Shown piece by piece: positions 35,181 to 44,884 of a stretch of 64,000 nt of DNA. How positions within the stretch are numbered: the first letter of the stretch is position 1; each line of letters starts with the position of its first letter. The translations under genes and the position numbers were made by a program. Location of the stretch: contig JAFLDL010000001.1 of NCBI GenBank assembly GCA_017302435.1, positions 62,001 through 126,000 of the forward strand, written 5' to 3'. The notes under the pieces are model-generated. The model ran no database searches, was not told where the DNA came from, and saw only the letters and a program-made list of their open reading frames with translations. The stretch is from Candidatus Accumulibacter necessarius (lineage in GTDB: Bacteria > Pseudomonadota > Gammaproteobacteria > Burkholderiales > Rhodocyclaceae).

Positions 35181-35709
35181 CGGGGCGATCCTGCCCGACC
35201 CAGATCAGGCGGCTGGTATCGAAACCCAGCTGCTTCGCTTTGGCCAGCAGTTGCTCGCGGACTGCGGGCGGCAGGTGGCGCTCGCGGGACAGTATCCACA
35301 GATAGTCACGGCTCGGCCCGACCACCAGCGACCAGCGGTACTCGTGCTCGTCGAGCGCCGCGATGTGGTAACCGCCATAGAAGGGGCCGAAAAACGACAC
35401 CTTGAGCGAGCCCTGCGTCGCGTCACCAATCATCAGAGCCTTGCCGACCGCTTCCTTCCAGGCACCCTTTTCCGCGCTGTAGCCGCGGTTGACCACCTCG
35501 ACGCTGCCGTCAGGCTGCAGGCGATACTGCGCCGATACATCGCTGAGGCCACGTTCGAAGGAATGGTCGAGGCGCGCGATCTCGTACCATTTGCCAAGGT
35601 AGCGGTCGAGCTGGAAGTGCCTGACCGGGGTGATGCCTTCCGGGACGCTGGTGCAGGCAGCGAGCAACAGCAGCGGAAGGCAGAGGAGCAGCTGGCGAAG
35701 GAGGCGCAT
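35173..35709 (-). CDS. blc: Lipocalin family lipoprotein (Blc-like)
   Basis: A 178-residue outer-membrane lipocalin. The N-terminus MRLLRQLLLCLPLLLLAACTS is a lipoprotein signal with lipobox LAAC. Lipocalin motifs are YLGKWYEIARLDHSFERG and LDEHEYRWSLVVGPSRDYLWILSRE. Blc binds lipids, probably lysophospholipids, in the outer membrane. The ATG at 35709 is chosen because it gives the signal peptide; the frame is open for 107 further codons that lack family features. Confidence 0.92.
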   Translation of the reverse strand: MRLLRQLLLCLPLLLLAACTSVPEGITPVRHFQLDRYLGKWYEIARLDHSFERGLSDVSAQYRLQPDGSVEVVNRGYSAEKGAWKEAVGKALMIGDATQGSLKVSFFGPFYGGYHIAALDEHEYRWSLVVGPSRDYLWILSRERHLPPAVREQLLAKAKQLGFDTSRLIWVGQDRPDA

Positions 35710-35743
35710 GGTTGCAGGCTCGCTGATGGCGTAAGGTGCGAGC

Positions 35744-35749
35744 AGTATA
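35744..35749 (-). promoter_or_regulatory. Possible -10 element for the lipocalin-CIA30 operon
   Basis: On the minus strand TATACT, preceded by TTGAG, lies about 35 bases before the lipocalin ATG. A good -35 hexamer is not seen at standard spacing. Confidence 0.3.
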
Positions 35750-35892
35750 CTCAACTGCAGGCGGAAGCCGGCCCGGTCGTCCCCCCCAGCCTTGCCAAAG
35801 TCGTTCCCGGTGGCGATCGTCCGCGAGCCCCTTGCCCTGATTGATTTCAAGGCCGGGGTTCGCCTGCCGCCGCGTGTTAAAATTCCGTCCCC

Positions 35893-36093
35893 ATGGAACT
35901 CCTGATCAACGGCGAAAGCCGCCAATTTGCCTCGCCGCTGACGGTCGCCGAACTCGTGGTGGCCCTGAACCATGCCGGCAAGCGGATTGCCGTCGAACGC
36001 AACGGCGAGATCGTTCCGCGCGGCCGTCACGCCGAAACGGTGCTGGCCGACGGCGACCGGATCGAGATCGTCGTTGCCGTCGGTGGCGGCTGA
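35893..36093 (+). CDS. thiS: Sulfur carrier protein ThiS
   Basis: A 66-residue ubiquitin-like protein starting [12 protein letters not shown] and ending in the required VAVGGG diglycine tail, which is thiocarboxylated to donate sulfur to the thiazole ring of thiamine. A TAAAAT hexamer sits only 10 bases before the ATG, so a near-leaderless transcript is possible. I see no TPP-riboswitch consensus in the 180 bases upstream. thiG follows 27 bases later. Confidence 0.95.
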   Translation: MELLINGESRQFASPLTVAELVVALNHAGKRIAVERNGEIVPRGRHAETVLADGDRIEIVVAVGGG

Positions 36094-36120
36094 ACCTCAT
36101 TGACAAGCCGAGAAGCGAAT

Positions 36121-36915
36121 ATGCCATCCTCCCCACATAGCCTGACGGTTGCCGGCAGGACCTACCGTTCCCGTCTTCTCGTCGGGACCGGCAAGTACAA
36201 GGATTTCGCCGAAACACGGGCGGCGATCGATGCCTCGGGCGCGGAGATCGTCACCGTGGCCATTCGTCGCACCAACATCGGCCAGAACGCCGGCGAGCCG
36301 AACCTGCTCGACGTGTTGCCGCCGTCGCAATTCACCATCCTGCCCAATACTGCCGGCTGCTACACCGCCGCCGAGGCAGTCCGGACCCTGCGCCTGGCAC
36401 GCGAGCTGCTCGACGGGCATGCGCTGTGCAAGCTGGAAGTCCTGGGCGACCCGACCAATCTCTTCCCGAACATGCCGGAAACGCTGCAGGCGGCGGAAAC
36501 GCTGGTCAGGGAGGGTTTTGCGGTGATGGTCTACTGTGCTGACGATCCGATCCAGGCAAAAATGCTCGAGGACATCGGCTGCGTTGCGGTGATGCCACTG
36601 GCCTCGCTGATCGGTTCCGGCATGGGCATCGTCAATCCCTGGAACCTGCGCCTGATCATCGACAACGCGAAAGTCCCGGTGCTGGTCGACGCAGGTGTCG
36701 GCACGGCCTCGGATGCGGCGATCGCCATGGAACTGGGTTGCGATGGCGTGCTGATGAACACCGCCATAGCCCACGCCCGCGATCCCCTGCTGATGGCGAG
36801 TGCGATGAAAAAGGCGGTCGAAGCGGGGCGCGAGGCCTTCCTTGCCGGGCGCATGCCGCGCAAGTACTACTCGGCCGACCCCTCCTCTCCGACGACCGGT
36901 TTGATCGGCTCGTAG
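36121..36915 (+). CDS. thiG: Thiazole synthase ThiG
   Basis: A 264-residue TIM-barrel enzyme that forms the thiamine thiazole phosphate with ThiS thiocarboxylate. Family motifs are [20 protein letters not shown], the catalytic lysine in [28 protein letters not shown] and [17 protein letters not shown]. The ATG at 36121 ([12 protein letters not shown]) is preceded by GAGAAGCG; a TTG at 36100 would add 7 residues. It is followed after 2 bases by trmB. Confidence 0.96.
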   Translation: MPSSPHSLTVAGRTYRSRLLVGTGKYKDFAETRAAIDASGAEIVTVAIRRTNIGQNAGEPNLLDVLPPSQFTILPNTAGCYTAAEAVRTLRLARELLDGHALCKLEVLGDPTNLFPNMPETLQAAETLVREGFAVMVYCADDPIQAKMLEDIGCVAVMPLASLIGSGMGIVNPWNLRLIIDNAKVPVLVDAGVGTASDAAIAMELGCDGVLMNTAIAHARDPLLMASAMKKAVEAGREAFLAGRMPRKYYSADPSSPTTGLIGS

Positions 36916-36917
36916 GC

Positions 36918-37661
36918 ATGGCTGGCCAGGAGACCGTGTACACTGCCGGTCGCGCCGGGCACATCCGCAGTTTCGTGCGTCGCCAGGGGCGGGTCTCAAA
37001 CGCTCAGCAGCGCTATCACGAAGAGATGATGGTCAGCATCGGCATTCCCTACAGCGCGACGCGGGTCGATCTTGACGCGCTGTTCGGGCGTGCAGCGCCG
37101 CGGATTGTCGAAATCGGTTTCGGCATGGGCGAGACCTCGGCGGCGATAGCCGCGGCGCACCCGGAGAACGACTACCTCGGCATCGAAGTGCATACGCCAG
37201 GCGTCGGCAGCCTGTGCAAACTGGTTGCCCAACTGGGTCTTGAGAATTTGCGCATCATCCAGCACGACGCGGTCGAGGTTCTGCGCGACATGCTTGGGCC
37301 GGCTTCGCTGGCCGGGGTGCACCTCTTTTTTCCCGATCCCTGGCCGAAAAAGCGTCATCACAAACGGCGCCTGCTGCAACCGGCTTTCCTTGCCTTACTG
37401 GCTGGTCGCCTGCGGCCAGGGGGTTACATTCATTGCGCCACGGACTGGGAAGATTACGCGCAGCAGATGCTGGCCGTGCTGACAGCCGAGAGCCTGCTGG
37501 AGAATACGGCGATTGGCTACGCGCCGCGCCCCGACTATCGCCCGCTGACCAAGTTCGAACAGCGTGGCCTGCGACTGGGGCACGGTGTTTGGGACCTGGT
37601 CTTTCGCCGGCGGCCGGAGTCACTCCAGACGGAAGACGACCGGCAGGATGAGCTCGCGTGA
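36918..37661 (+). CDS. trmB: tRNA (guanine-N7)-methyltransferase TrmB
   Basis: A 247-residue class I methyltransferase that makes m7G46 in tRNA. Motifs are [10 protein letters not shown] near the N-terminus, the SAM site [10 protein letters not shown], and the signature [17 protein letters not shown]. The ATG at 36918 is 2 bases after the thiG stop. The last 42 bases overlap tail-to-tail with the convergent tonB-like gene. Confidence 0.95.
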   Translation: MAGQETVYTAGRAGHIRSFVRRQGRVSNAQQRYHEEMMVSIGIPYSATRVDLDALFGRAAPRIVEIGFGMGETSAAIAAAHPENDYLGIEVHTPGVGSLCKLVAQLGLENLRIIQHDAVEVLRDMLGPASLAGVHLFFPDPWPKKRHHKRRLLQPAFLALLAGRLRPGGYIHCATDWEDYAQQMLAVLTAESLLENTAIGYAPRPDYRPLTKFEQRGLRLGHGVWDLVFRRRPESLQTEDDRQDELA

Positions 37662-38144
37662 CTGGACCCAGTTGACCTTGCCCATCGCGTAGGCGGCCTT
37701 GACGGCGGCCTGGTCGAGGATCGCATGGCCGCTGCTGGCGGCGATGCTCACGTCGCTGATGTGGCCGTCGTCGGAGACGCGCAGCAGCAGGCGAACCTCC
37801 CCTTCGAGGCCGCGTGCGACGGCGTCGGGCGGGTAGTACACATGCTGCGAAAGTTTGCGCCTGGCGGCGTCGACCTGGCGTTTTGCCGCGGCTTGGCTGA
37901 GGGGTGGCCCGGCGGGCGGGGGTGGGCGGGTCGTGGGAGGCGGTTTGACGGCTGGCGGTTCAGCGATGAGGGTGTCCTTCAGCAGCGGATCCTCAGCGCG
38001 TGGCGACGTCTTCGCCGGCTGTCGCAGCGACGCCTCGAGTGGCGGCTGTGCCGGCGGGGGAGCGAACCTGACGGCGTCCCCGAACAGCACGACGGCGTGC
38101 AGGGTGAGCGAGAGGGCAAGGGCAAGGATCAGGCGAGACGGCAT
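37620..38144 (-). CDS. TonB family protein
   Basis: A 174-residue TonB-like protein. Residues 5-22 are a signal-anchor ([18 protein letters not shown]), residues 28-90 a proline-rich periplasmic spacer ([16 protein letters not shown]), and residues 95-174 a TonB C-terminal domain ([38 protein letters not shown]). It may energise outer-membrane transport or act as an envelope protein; no exbB or exbD is adjacent. The ATG at 38144 is the first giving the anchor. Confidence 0.85.
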   Translation of the reverse strand: MPSRLILALALSLTLHAVVLFGDAVRFAPPPAQPPLEASLRQPAKTSPRAEDPLLKDTLIAEPPAVKPPPTTRPPPPAGPPLSQAAAKRQVDAARRKLSQHVYYPPDAVARGLEGEVRLLLRVSDDGHISDVSIAASSGHAILDQAAVKAAYAMGKVNWVQSRELILPVVFRLE

Positions 38145-38226
38145 GAGCGTGACATTGTGAAGCAAAACCGGGCAGGCGGCACGGGAAGGACGCTGGCTTG
38201 CCGTGATGTCGGAAGGGAGGACGCGT

Positions 38227-39390
38227 GTGAGGCATTTGATCGGAAGACTCGGCAGATGGGTGTTGCTCGCCAGCTGCCTGCTTGCTGCCCCGCTATGGGC
38301 CGAGGTCCCGGACCCGATTACCTTTGGATATGCGGTCGAACGTGGCGACCTGCGCCGGGTCAAAGGCTGGCTTGACGAAGGGCTGAGTCCGGAATACCAG
38401 GCGGCGCATATCGGTACCGGCCTGATGGTTGCCGCCTGGTATGGCCACATCGAGATGATGGCGCTGTTCGTCGAACGGGGGGCCGACCTGCGGCGCAGCA
38501 ATCGCAATGGCGAACAAGCCTTGCAACTGGCGGCCTGGGGCGGGCATCTGGAGGCAGTGAAATGGCTGATCGAGCACGGAGCGCCGCTCGAGCGTGAGGA
38601 CAAGCAGTGGGGAGCGTTACATTACGCGGTCTTCAATGGCCACGAAAAGGTCGTCAGCGACCTGATGGCGCGGGGCGCCAACGTCAATGCGCGGGCGCCG
38701 AACGGCGCCACACCGCTGATGCTCGCCGCTCGCGAGGGTCACGAACGTCTGGCGCGGGTGCTGCTCGAAGCGGGCGCCAATACCCGCTCCGAGAGCGACT
38801 GGGGTGATACGGCGCTGACCATGGCCATGCGCTATAACCACCTGCGTCTGGCCAGGATGATTTCATCACCGGAGGAGTTTGCGATTGCGGTCAAGGCGCC
38901 GCCGGAGAGTTTCGGCGAAGCGACCCGCTCGGCGGTGGCACCGAGCCCGATTGAGGCGATCCTGCGAGAGATTCGCGCGGCGGAGGCCGAAGGGCGGCCA
39001 AGTGAGGAATTGCACCGGAAGCTGCGCGTCGCGGTCAATGACCTGCGGCGTGTCAACTCGGTGCCGCTGGCGCAGCGCCCGATGCCACGCCCGTATGTGC
39101 CGCGGTCGATGGTCATCACCGCCCGTCGTGCGCAGCCCGGTGCCGAGCGGGCACAGTTGGTGGTCGACGGCGGCGCTGCCACGTCCGTTGTCGCGGCGCA
39201 AGGCGCCGGCCGCTCGGCTGCCGCAGCCGGGAAGGCACCGAACCAGATCGCCGCTGCGAAAGAGCGCAGCCAAGCGGCAGCCCGGGCGTCGGACTTGCTG
39301 AGGCAGATTCGTCTCGCCGAGGCGCAGGGGCGGCCAGCCGATGAGCTTCGGCAACAGCTCTATCAGGCGGTCGAGGCGATGAAACCGTGA
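38227..39390 (+). CDS. Secreted ankyrin-repeat protein
   Basis: A 387-residue protein with signal peptide (MRHLIGRLGRWVLLASCLLA, cleavage near APLWA) and about six ankyrin repeats over residues 30-215 (for example GTGLMVAAWYGHIEMMALFV, NGATPLMLAAREGHERLARV). The C-terminal part has two copies of a helical motif ending AEGRPSEEL and AQGRPADEL (about residues 250-283 and 352-384). The GTG at 38227 is chosen because GAAGGGAGG lies 7 bases upstream; ATG 38206 would add 7 residues. Probably periplasmic, function unknown. Confidence 0.87.
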   Translation: MRHLIGRLGRWVLLASCLLAAPLWAEVPDPITFGYAVERGDLRRVKGWLDEGLSPEYQAAHIGTGLMVAAWYGHIEMMALFVERGADLRRSNRNGEQALQLAAWGGHLEAVKWLIEHGAPLEREDKQWGALHYAVFNGHEKVVSDLMARGANVNARAPNGATPLMLAAREGHERLARVLLEAGANTRSESDWGDTALTMAMRYNHLRLARMISSPEEFAIAVKAPPESFGEATRSAVAPSPIEAILREIRAAEAEGRPSEELHRKLRVAVNDLRRVNSVPLAQRPMPRPYVPRSMVITARRAQPGAERAQLVVDGGAATSVVAAQGAGRSAAAAGKAPNQIAAAKERSQAAARASDLLRQIRLAEAQGRPADELRQQLYQAVEAMKP

Positions 39391-39436
39391 CGGCCGCATC
39401 GCCTGCGCCTGCACTACCTGCCGCGGGCCGCAAGGT

Positions 39437-40690
39437 TCAGCTCCGGTCAACCAGGAAGCGCTGCAGTAATTGATTGAGAAAGCGCCGGCCGTGATCGCTT
39501 GGCGCGATATGCTGTCCGTGGCGTCTGATCAGGCCCTCGCTTGCGGCCTGTCGCAGTTCGCTTTCGATGCTGATCAGGGGCAGCGAGGTACGCAACTCGA
39601 ACAGCTGCGCGTCGAAACCCTGAACGAGGCGCAGCGCGTTGAGCATGAACTCGAAAGGCAGTTCCACGGCCTTGACGGCGAACTCCTCCTGTATCGGGGT
39701 GCCGGCGGCGACTTGCGCCAGGTACTGCTCGGGCCCCTTCCAGCGCATCTGGCGCAGGACGCGATCGTGCAAGGTCAGCTTGCTGTGGGCGCCTGCTCCG
39801 ATACCCAGGTAGTCGCCGAAATGCCAGTAGTTGAGGTTGTGCCGGCACTGCTGGCCAGTCTGTGCGAAAGCCGAGGTTTCGTAGTGCAGGTAGCCGGCTT
39901 CGGCCAGCCTCGCCTCGATGGCATCCTGCATGTCGGCACAGAGGTCGGGTTCGGGCAAGGTCGGAGGGCTGGCCGCAAAGGCGGTGTTGGCTTCGATCGT
40001 CAATTGATAGCAGGACAGGTGTGCCGGCGCGAACGAGAGCGCGGCGTCGATGTCCTCGAGTGCCTCGGCAAGCGTCTGCCCGGGGAGGCCGTACATCAGA
40101 TCCAGATTGAAATTCCCGAAATGTCTGCCGGCAAGCTCGATCGCCTGCCTGGCTTCACGATCGTCGTGGATGCGGCCGATTGCCTTGAGGTGCCGCGGAT
40201 TGAAACTCTGGATGCCAAGCGACAGACGGTTGACGCCAGCGGCGCGAAAGGCCGCAAATTTTCCACCTTCCACGGTTCCCGGATTGGCTTCCAGCGTGAT
40301 TTCGGCCTCAGGCAGAAACGGCAGTCGACTGCGCAAGGCCGCCAGGAGCTGATCCAGGCCATCGCCCGAGAGCAGGCTGGGGGTGCCGCCACCGAAAAAG
40401 ACGCTATGCACCCGGCGACCCCAGACCAGCGGCAGTGCAGACTCCAGGTCGGCAATCAGGGCGGCCAGGTAATCGCCTTCGGGGATCGCTGCCTGCGTTC
40501 GCGCAGCATCTTGGCCAGCCGGCAGTGCATGCGAGTTGAAGTCGCAGTAGGGACACTTCTGCACGCACCACGGAACATGGACGTAAAGCGACAGCGGCGG
40601 CGGGTTGCGGAATTGCAGTTGGCTGGGGTTTGCGGCCGCCGGCCGCCAGGCAAGCAGCGGAATGACCGTGCGCTCCCCGCTGCCCGCCAT
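39437..40690 (-). CDS. hemW: Radical SAM heme chaperone HemW
   Basis: A 417-residue radical SAM protein. The cluster motif is CVQKCPYCDFNSHA; GGGTPSLLSGDGLDQLL and LSLGIQSFNPRHLKAIGR follow, with HNLNYWHFGDYLGIGAGAHS typical of HemW. Older annotations call such proteins coproporphyrinogen III oxidase (HemN-like), but the HNxxYW motif indicates HemW, which inserts heme into respiratory proteins. Its start touches the rdgB stop, so it belongs to the rph-rdgB-hemW operon. Confidence 0.93.
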   Translation of the reverse strand: MAGSGERTVIPLLAWRPAAANPSQLQFRNPPPLSLYVHVPWCVQKCPYCDFNSHALPAGQDAARTQAAIPEGDYLAALIADLESALPLVWGRRVHSVFFGGGTPSLLSGDGLDQLLAALRSRLPFLPEAEITLEANPGTVEGGKFAAFRAAGVNRLSLGIQSFNPRHLKAIGRIHDDREARQAIELAGRHFGNFNLDLMYGLPGQTLAEALEDIDAALSFAPAHLSCYQLTIEANTAFAASPPTLPEPDLCADMQDAIEARLAEAGYLHYETSAFAQTGQQCRHNLNYWHFGDYLGIGAGAHSKLTLHDRVLRQMRWKGPEQYLAQVAAGTPIQEEFAVKAVELPFEFMLNALRLVQGFDAQLFELRTSLPLISIESELRQAASEGLIRRHGQHIAPSDHGRRFLNQLLQRFLVDRS

Positions 40691-41277
40691 CAGCGCCGTG
40701 CTTGCAGGCGCTCGACGAGGCAGGCCAGCGCCTGACCGCGATGTGAACGGCGGTTTTTCTCCGCCGCGTCGAGTTCCGCCGCGGTCTTGTCAAGCTCGCG
40801 GATGTAGAACAGGGGATCGTAGCCAAAGCCATCGTCACCACGCGCTGCCGACAGGATTTCTCCGTCCCACTCGCCCTCGGCGATGATCGGTTGCGGGTCG
40901 TCGGCATGGCGAACGAGGACAATGACCGAGACGAAATGCGCCGCGCGGCAACCGCTGTCGCCAAGTTCAGCCAGCAGCTTCTGGTTGTTGCGGGCATCGG
41001 ACCTGGGTTCGCCCGCATAGCGTGCGGACTGTACGCCAGGTGCGCCGCCGAAAGCGTCGACACACAGGCCCGAGTCGTCGGCCAGCGCGGGCAGGCCACT
41101 CAGCCGCGAGGCATGGCGGGCCTTGGTGAGGGCGTTTTCCACGAAGCTGCAGTGTGGTTCCTCGGCCTCGGGGATGCCAAGTTCGCCCTGCGGAACGAGT
41201 TCCCAGCCCAGCGGCGCGAGAATGGTGTCGAGTTCCTTCAATTTCTTGGCGTTGTTGGAAGCGAGGACGAGTTTCAT
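40690..41277 (-). CDS. rdgB: dITP/XTP pyrophosphatase RdgB
   Basis: A 195-residue HAM1-family nucleotide house-cleaning enzyme. Motifs are [51 protein letters not shown] and GYDPLFYI. It removes ITP, dITP and XTP from the nucleotide pool. The ATG overlaps the stop of rph by 4 bases and its stop overlaps the hemW start. Confidence 0.95.
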   Translation of the reverse strand: MKLVLASNNAKKLKELDTILAPLGWELVPQGELGIPEAEEPHCSFVENALTKARHASRLSGLPALADDSGLCVDAFGGAPGVQSARYAGEPRSDARNNQKLLAELGDSGCRAAHFVSVIVLVRHADDPQPIIAEGEWDGEILSAARGDDGFGYDPLFYIRELDKTAAELDAAEKNRRSHRGQALACLVERLQARR

Positions 41278-41990
41278 TGGGCGAGGGCTGCCTGCTGTTG
41301 GTTGATCAACTGGTGGATACCGGCCTGCGCCAGATCGAGCAACTGGTTCATCTGCGTGCGCGTGAAAGGCTCGCCCTCAGCCGTTCCCTGGACCTCGACA
41401 AGGCCTCCCGCACCAGTCATCACGACGTTCATGTCGGTGTCGCAGTGGGCGTCTTCCGCATAGTCGAGGTCGAGAACGGCTAATCCTTCGTAGATCCCGA
41501 CCGACACCGCGGCGACCTGATCACGAAGCGGGTTGCCGGCGATCCTGCCATTGCTCAGCAGTTGCGCACAGGCGTCGTTGAGCGCCAGCCAGGCGCCGGT
41601 GATCGCCGCGCAGCGCGTGCCGCCGTCGGCCTGGAGGACATCGCAATCGAGGGTGATCTGGCGTTCACCCAGCGCCTTGAGGTCGGTCACCGCACGCAGG
41701 GCGCGACCAATCAGGCGCTGGATTTCCTGGGTACGGCCGCTCTGCTTGCCTTTGGCTGCCTCACGTCCGCTGCGGGTGTGCGTCGAGCGTGGCAACATGC
41801 CGTACTCGGCGGTGACCCAGCCCTGTCCGCTGCCGCGCAGAAAGGGGGGTACGGACTCCTCGACGCTGGCCGTGCACAGCACCCGGGTGTCGCCGAGTTC
41901 GATCAGCACCGACCCTTCGGCGTGGCGTGTGAAGCGGCGGGTGATTCGCAAGGGGCGCAGCTGCGACGGTTGGCGGTGGCTGGGGCGCAT
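41274..41990 (-). CDS. rph: Ribonuclease PH
   Basis: A 238-residue phosphorolytic 3'-5' exoribonuclease that trims tRNA 3' ends. Motifs are [72 protein letters not shown] and [17 protein letters not shown]. It starts 8 bases after the PP2C stop. The order PP2C-rph-rdgB-hemW suggests one minus-strand transcript beginning at the kinase gene. Confidence 0.96.
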   Translation of the reverse strand: MRPSHRQPSQLRPLRITRRFTRHAEGSVLIELGDTRVLCTASVEESVPPFLRGSGQGWVTAEYGMLPRSTHTRSGREAAKGKQSGRTQEIQRLIGRALRAVTDLKALGERQITLDCDVLQADGGTRCAAITGAWLALNDACAQLLSNGRIAGNPLRDQVAAVSVGIYEGLAVLDLDYAEDAHCDTDMNVVMTGAGGLVEVQGTAEGEPFTRTQMNQLLDLAQAGIHQLINQQQAALAQ

Positions 41991-41998
41991 GCGAATTC

Positions 41999-42919
41999 CT
42001 ACTTGGAGTACTTCTGGATGGTCGAGCGGATCTCTTCGATGGCGAGTTCGATCTCCTCTTCGGTCAGCTCGGTCTTGCGACTCGGGTGGCGCCCGAATTC
42101 GTCGAGTTTCGTGGTCACCGTGTCTCGTGGCATGGTCTTGGTCGATATCAGACCGCTGCCAGCACTGCTCTCATCGGCGTAGGTGTCGGCCCAACGTACG
42201 GCGATGATCGACAGGTTGTCGGCATGTGGGCCGCCGCGGGCTTCGGCCTCGTCAATCAGCGCCGGCACGGCACGCATCAGATCGGCGGATTTCAGAGCGG
42301 CGGCCAGAATGTCGCCGGGCAGCCCGCTCCAGACGCCGTCCGTGCAGAGGACCAGGACGTCGCCCGCCGTCAGCGTTGTCTTGCGCGAATACTCGATCTC
42401 GGGCGTTTGCTGACCACCCAGGCAACCATAGATCTTGTTGCGGTCGGGGTGCACGGTCATCTGTTCTTCGCTGATTACTCCCTGATCGACCAGCAGCCGT
42501 ACGCGCGAGTGGTCCCGGGTCTGGGCCAGCGCCTTGCCGTTGCGCAGCAGATAGAGCCGTGAATCACCGGAATGTGCCCAGTAGGCGACGTTATTCTGCA
42601 CGATGCAGGCGACGCAGGTGGTACGCGGCGAATCCAGGAGGTGATGCTTGCCGGCAAAATCGAGGATTCCACGGTGCGCGTTGAGCATGCCCTTCTGCAG
42701 AAACATGAAGGGGTCGCGGATTCTCGGCCTGGACTCATTCGGGAAAGCCTCGGTCAGGGTTTGCACCGCGATCTGGGCGGCTACCTCGCCGTAGTAGTGA
42801 CCGCCCATGCCGTCGGCAACGACCATCAGCAAGGCTTCGCGCGAATAACAGTAGGCCACCCGGTCTTCGTTGTTCGCACGTTTGCCGGTGCGGGATTCCT
42901 GGTAGATGGTGAATTTCAT
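41999..42919 (-). CDS. PP2C-family serine/threonine phosphatase
   Basis: A 306-residue PP2C phosphatase starting [20 protein letters not shown]. Metal-binding motifs are [38 protein letters not shown] and [10 protein letters not shown], all intact. The chosen ATG overlaps the kinase stop by 4 bases; the frame is open 56 codons upstream, within the kinase gene. The last 50 residues carry an acidic [14 protein letters not shown] helix. It probably reverses phosphorylation by the adjacent kinase. Confidence 0.92.
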   Translation of the reverse strand: MKFTIYQESRTGKRANNEDRVAYCYSREALLMVVADGMGGHYYGEVAAQIAVQTLTEAFPNESRPRIRDPFMFLQKGMLNAHRGILDFAGKHHLLDSPRTTCVACIVQNNVAYWAHSGDSRLYLLRNGKALAQTRDHSRVRLLVDQGVISEEQMTVHPDRNKIYGCLGGQQTPEIEYSRKTTLTAGDVLVLCTDGVWSGLPGDILAAALKSADLMRAVPALIDEAEARGGPHADNLSIIAVRWADTYADESSAGSGLISTKTMPRDTVTTKLDEFGRHPSRKTELTEEEIELAIEEIRSTIQKYSK

Positions 42920-43887
42920 GCGTCCCTGGTTCTCTTGAGTCTGCCAACCACCTGTTGCAGCAAGGTCATCTTCTCCTGCGTTGGTGTTGATAGCAGTAGC
43001 GGCGGTGGCGCAACGACGGCTTCGGTGAGCGCCTTCTGCAGTGCGAAGACGCTTTGCGGACGATAGCGATGATTCAGGCACAGGCACCAGTCGATTGTTT
43101 CGAGCAACTGGTCGGAGTACTGTCCCTCCCAGCGGACCATTGCCGGTACCATGCGATCCTTTTCAAGGCGGTCGTTGGCCGGCTGTGGCGTGTTGCCTGA
43201 AATACAGGCATACATCGAAGCGCCGACGCTGTAGATGTCGCTCCATGGACCAAGCAAATCCCGCTGGTGGTAATGCTCTGGGGAGGCAAAGCCTGGCGTG
43301 TACATCGGCTTCAGCATCGGCGTGTCGCAAGCCAGGGTCTGACGAGCTGCGCCGAAGTCGATCAGGACCGGGATGTGATTGTTGCGCATGTAGACGTTTG
43401 ACGGCTTGAGGTCGAGGTGCAGCAGTCGGTGTGAATGGACCTCGCGCAGGCCGTTGAGCATCTTGGTAAACACGTTGCGAATGAAGTTTTCGGTCACCGC
43501 GGATCGGTTGCCCTGAATCACTTCCTGCAGCGTGCGACCTTGCTCGTATTCCATGACCATATAGACCGTCTCGTTGGCACGGAAAAAGTTCAACACCCGG
43601 ATCACATTGGGGTGAGAAAGGCCCGCCAGCGCCCGACCCTCTTCGAAAAAGCACTTCATGCCATAGCGGAAAGCCGGCAGGTGATCGTCGGAGATGATCG
43701 GCGTTGTCCCTCCCTCGTTGCGCAAGGCGAGGGTATTTGGCAGGTACTCCTTGATCGCGACGCGCTTTCCCTGACTGTCGGTTGCGACATAGACGATCGA
43801 AAAGCCGCCTAGCGATAGCTGGTGCTCGATGCAATAGTCGTCGAGTTGGAAACCGGCGGGAAGGGGTTGGTTCGCTTGTTGCGACAT
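42916..43887 (-). CDS. Serine/threonine protein kinase
   Basis: A 323-residue Hanks-type kinase. Motifs are the glycine loop GGFSIVYVATD, VAIKEYLP with the ATP-binding lysine, the catalytic loop HLDLKPSNVYM (HLD in place of HRD), DFG in LIDFGAAR, and SPEHY for APE. No FHA, PASTA or membrane domain is seen. The ATG at 43887 (MSQQANQPLPAG) is chosen by domain fit; upstream ATGs at 43905 and 44004 exist. Kinase and PP2C are translationally coupled, forming a signalling pair with unknown targets. Confidence 0.92.
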   Translation of the reverse strand: MSQQANQPLPAGFQLDDYCIEHQLSLGGFSIVYVATDSQGKRVAIKEYLPNTLALRNEGGTTPIISDDHLPAFRYGMKCFFEEGRALAGLSHPNVIRVLNFFRANETVYMVMEYEQGRTLQEVIQGNRSAVTENFIRNVFTKMLNGLREVHSHRLLHLDLKPSNVYMRNNHIPVLIDFGAARQTLACDTPMLKPMYTPGFASPEHYHQRDLLGPWSDIYSVGASMYACISGNTPQPANDRLEKDRMVPAMVRWEGQYSDQLLETIDWCLCLNHRYRPQSVFALQKALTEAVVAPPPLLLSTPTQEKMTLLQQVVGRLKRTRDA

Positions 43888-43990
43888 CCGTGTCAAGGCT
43901 ATCATTGAGGTTTGCAGGCATTGTCCGGGTTTTCGGGGTGGGCTGTAAAGCTGCCTGCTGAACCGCACCAGTCCACACGTCAGGATTTCA

Positions 43991-44857
43991 ATGATTTTCA
44001 GCATGACCGGCTATGCCGCCAGGACGCGCGCAGTCAAGGGCGGCGCGTTGCACATCGAGTTGAAGAGCGTTAACTCACGATATCTCGATTGTGTCTTTCG
44101 CGTCTGTGACGAATTGCGCATCGCTGAGCCGGCGCTACGCGAGATGTTTGGCGCGCAGCTTGCGCGTGGCAAGCTCGAATGCCGCCTCAGTTTCATTTCG
44201 GCCGTCTGCAGTGGGCAGCAACTGAGTCTTAACGCCGAGTTGCTCGAGCGTCTCAACGACTTCGACACACAGGTCCGCAAGGTCCTGCCGCTCGCCGCGC
44301 CGCTGGCTGTCAATGACGTGCTGCACTGGCCAGGCATCTTCGGTGATGAGGCCGTGGATATCGGGACCGTGGTTCCTGCCTGTCTGGCGCTGGCCGGTGA
44401 GGCGCTTGCCGACTTTGCCGCCAGCCGGGCTCGCGAGGGAGAAAAACTCGCTGCGGTGATCATGCAACGGGTTGGCCATATCCGGGCGCTGGTGAGCGAA
44501 GTCGAGCCGCGTATCCCGGCGGCGCAGGCAGCGTTCAACGAGAAGCTCAGACAGCGTCTGCTGGACGCCGTGCAGGCGGTCGACGACGAGCGCATCCGAC
44601 AGGAGGTGGCCGTCTTCGCCGCCCGGATTGACGTCTCCGAGGAACTGGCGCGGCTATCGACTCATCTGGATGAGGTGGAGCGCGTGCTCACGGCCGGGGG
44701 GGCTTGTGGCAAGCGCCTCGACTTCCTGATGCAGGAGCTCAATCGCGAAGCCAACACCCTGGGTTCCAAGTCGCTGGTCGCGGAAGTCTCCCGGACTGCG
44801 ATCGAGTTCAAGCTCCTGATCGAACAGATGCGCGAGCAGGTGCAGAATCTGGAGTAG
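43991..44857 (+). CDS. yicC: YicC family endoribonuclease
   Basis: A 288-residue YicC protein: MIFSMTGYAARTRAVKGG, IELKSVNSRYLDCVFRV, and the C-terminal GKRLDFLMQELNREANTLGSK with IEFKLLIEQMREQVQNLE. YicC proteins are linked to RNA decay and stationary-phase fitness. The start at 43991 has no strong ribosome site; the gene diverges from the kinase gene, and the 100 bases between should hold both promoters. gmk and rpoZ follow, an arrangement common in proteobacteria. Confidence 0.94.
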   Translation: MIFSMTGYAARTRAVKGGALHIELKSVNSRYLDCVFRVCDELRIAEPALREMFGAQLARGKLECRLSFISAVCSGQQLSLNAELLERLNDFDTQVRKVLPLAAPLAVNDVLHWPGIFGDEAVDIGTVVPACLALAGEALADFAASRAREGEKLAAVIMQRVGHIRALVSEVEPRIPAAQAAFNEKLRQRLLDAVQAVDDERIRQEVAVFAARIDVSEELARLSTHLDEVERVLTAGGACGKRLDFLMQELNREANTLGSKSLVAEVSRTAIEFKLLIEQMREQVQNLE

Positions 44858-44884
44858 GCGATCTCCTTTGGTCGCCGGGCAGCC

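Noticed and set aside
35710-35892. TPP riboswitch upstream of thiS
   Set aside because: I could not find the CTGAGA and CCTGATC-type conserved elements of the TPP aptamer in these bases.
39470-40735. A 421-codon plus-strand open frame opposite hemW
   Set aside because: HemW on the minus strand has the radical SAM cluster motif and HNxxYW; the plus frame has no recognisable features.
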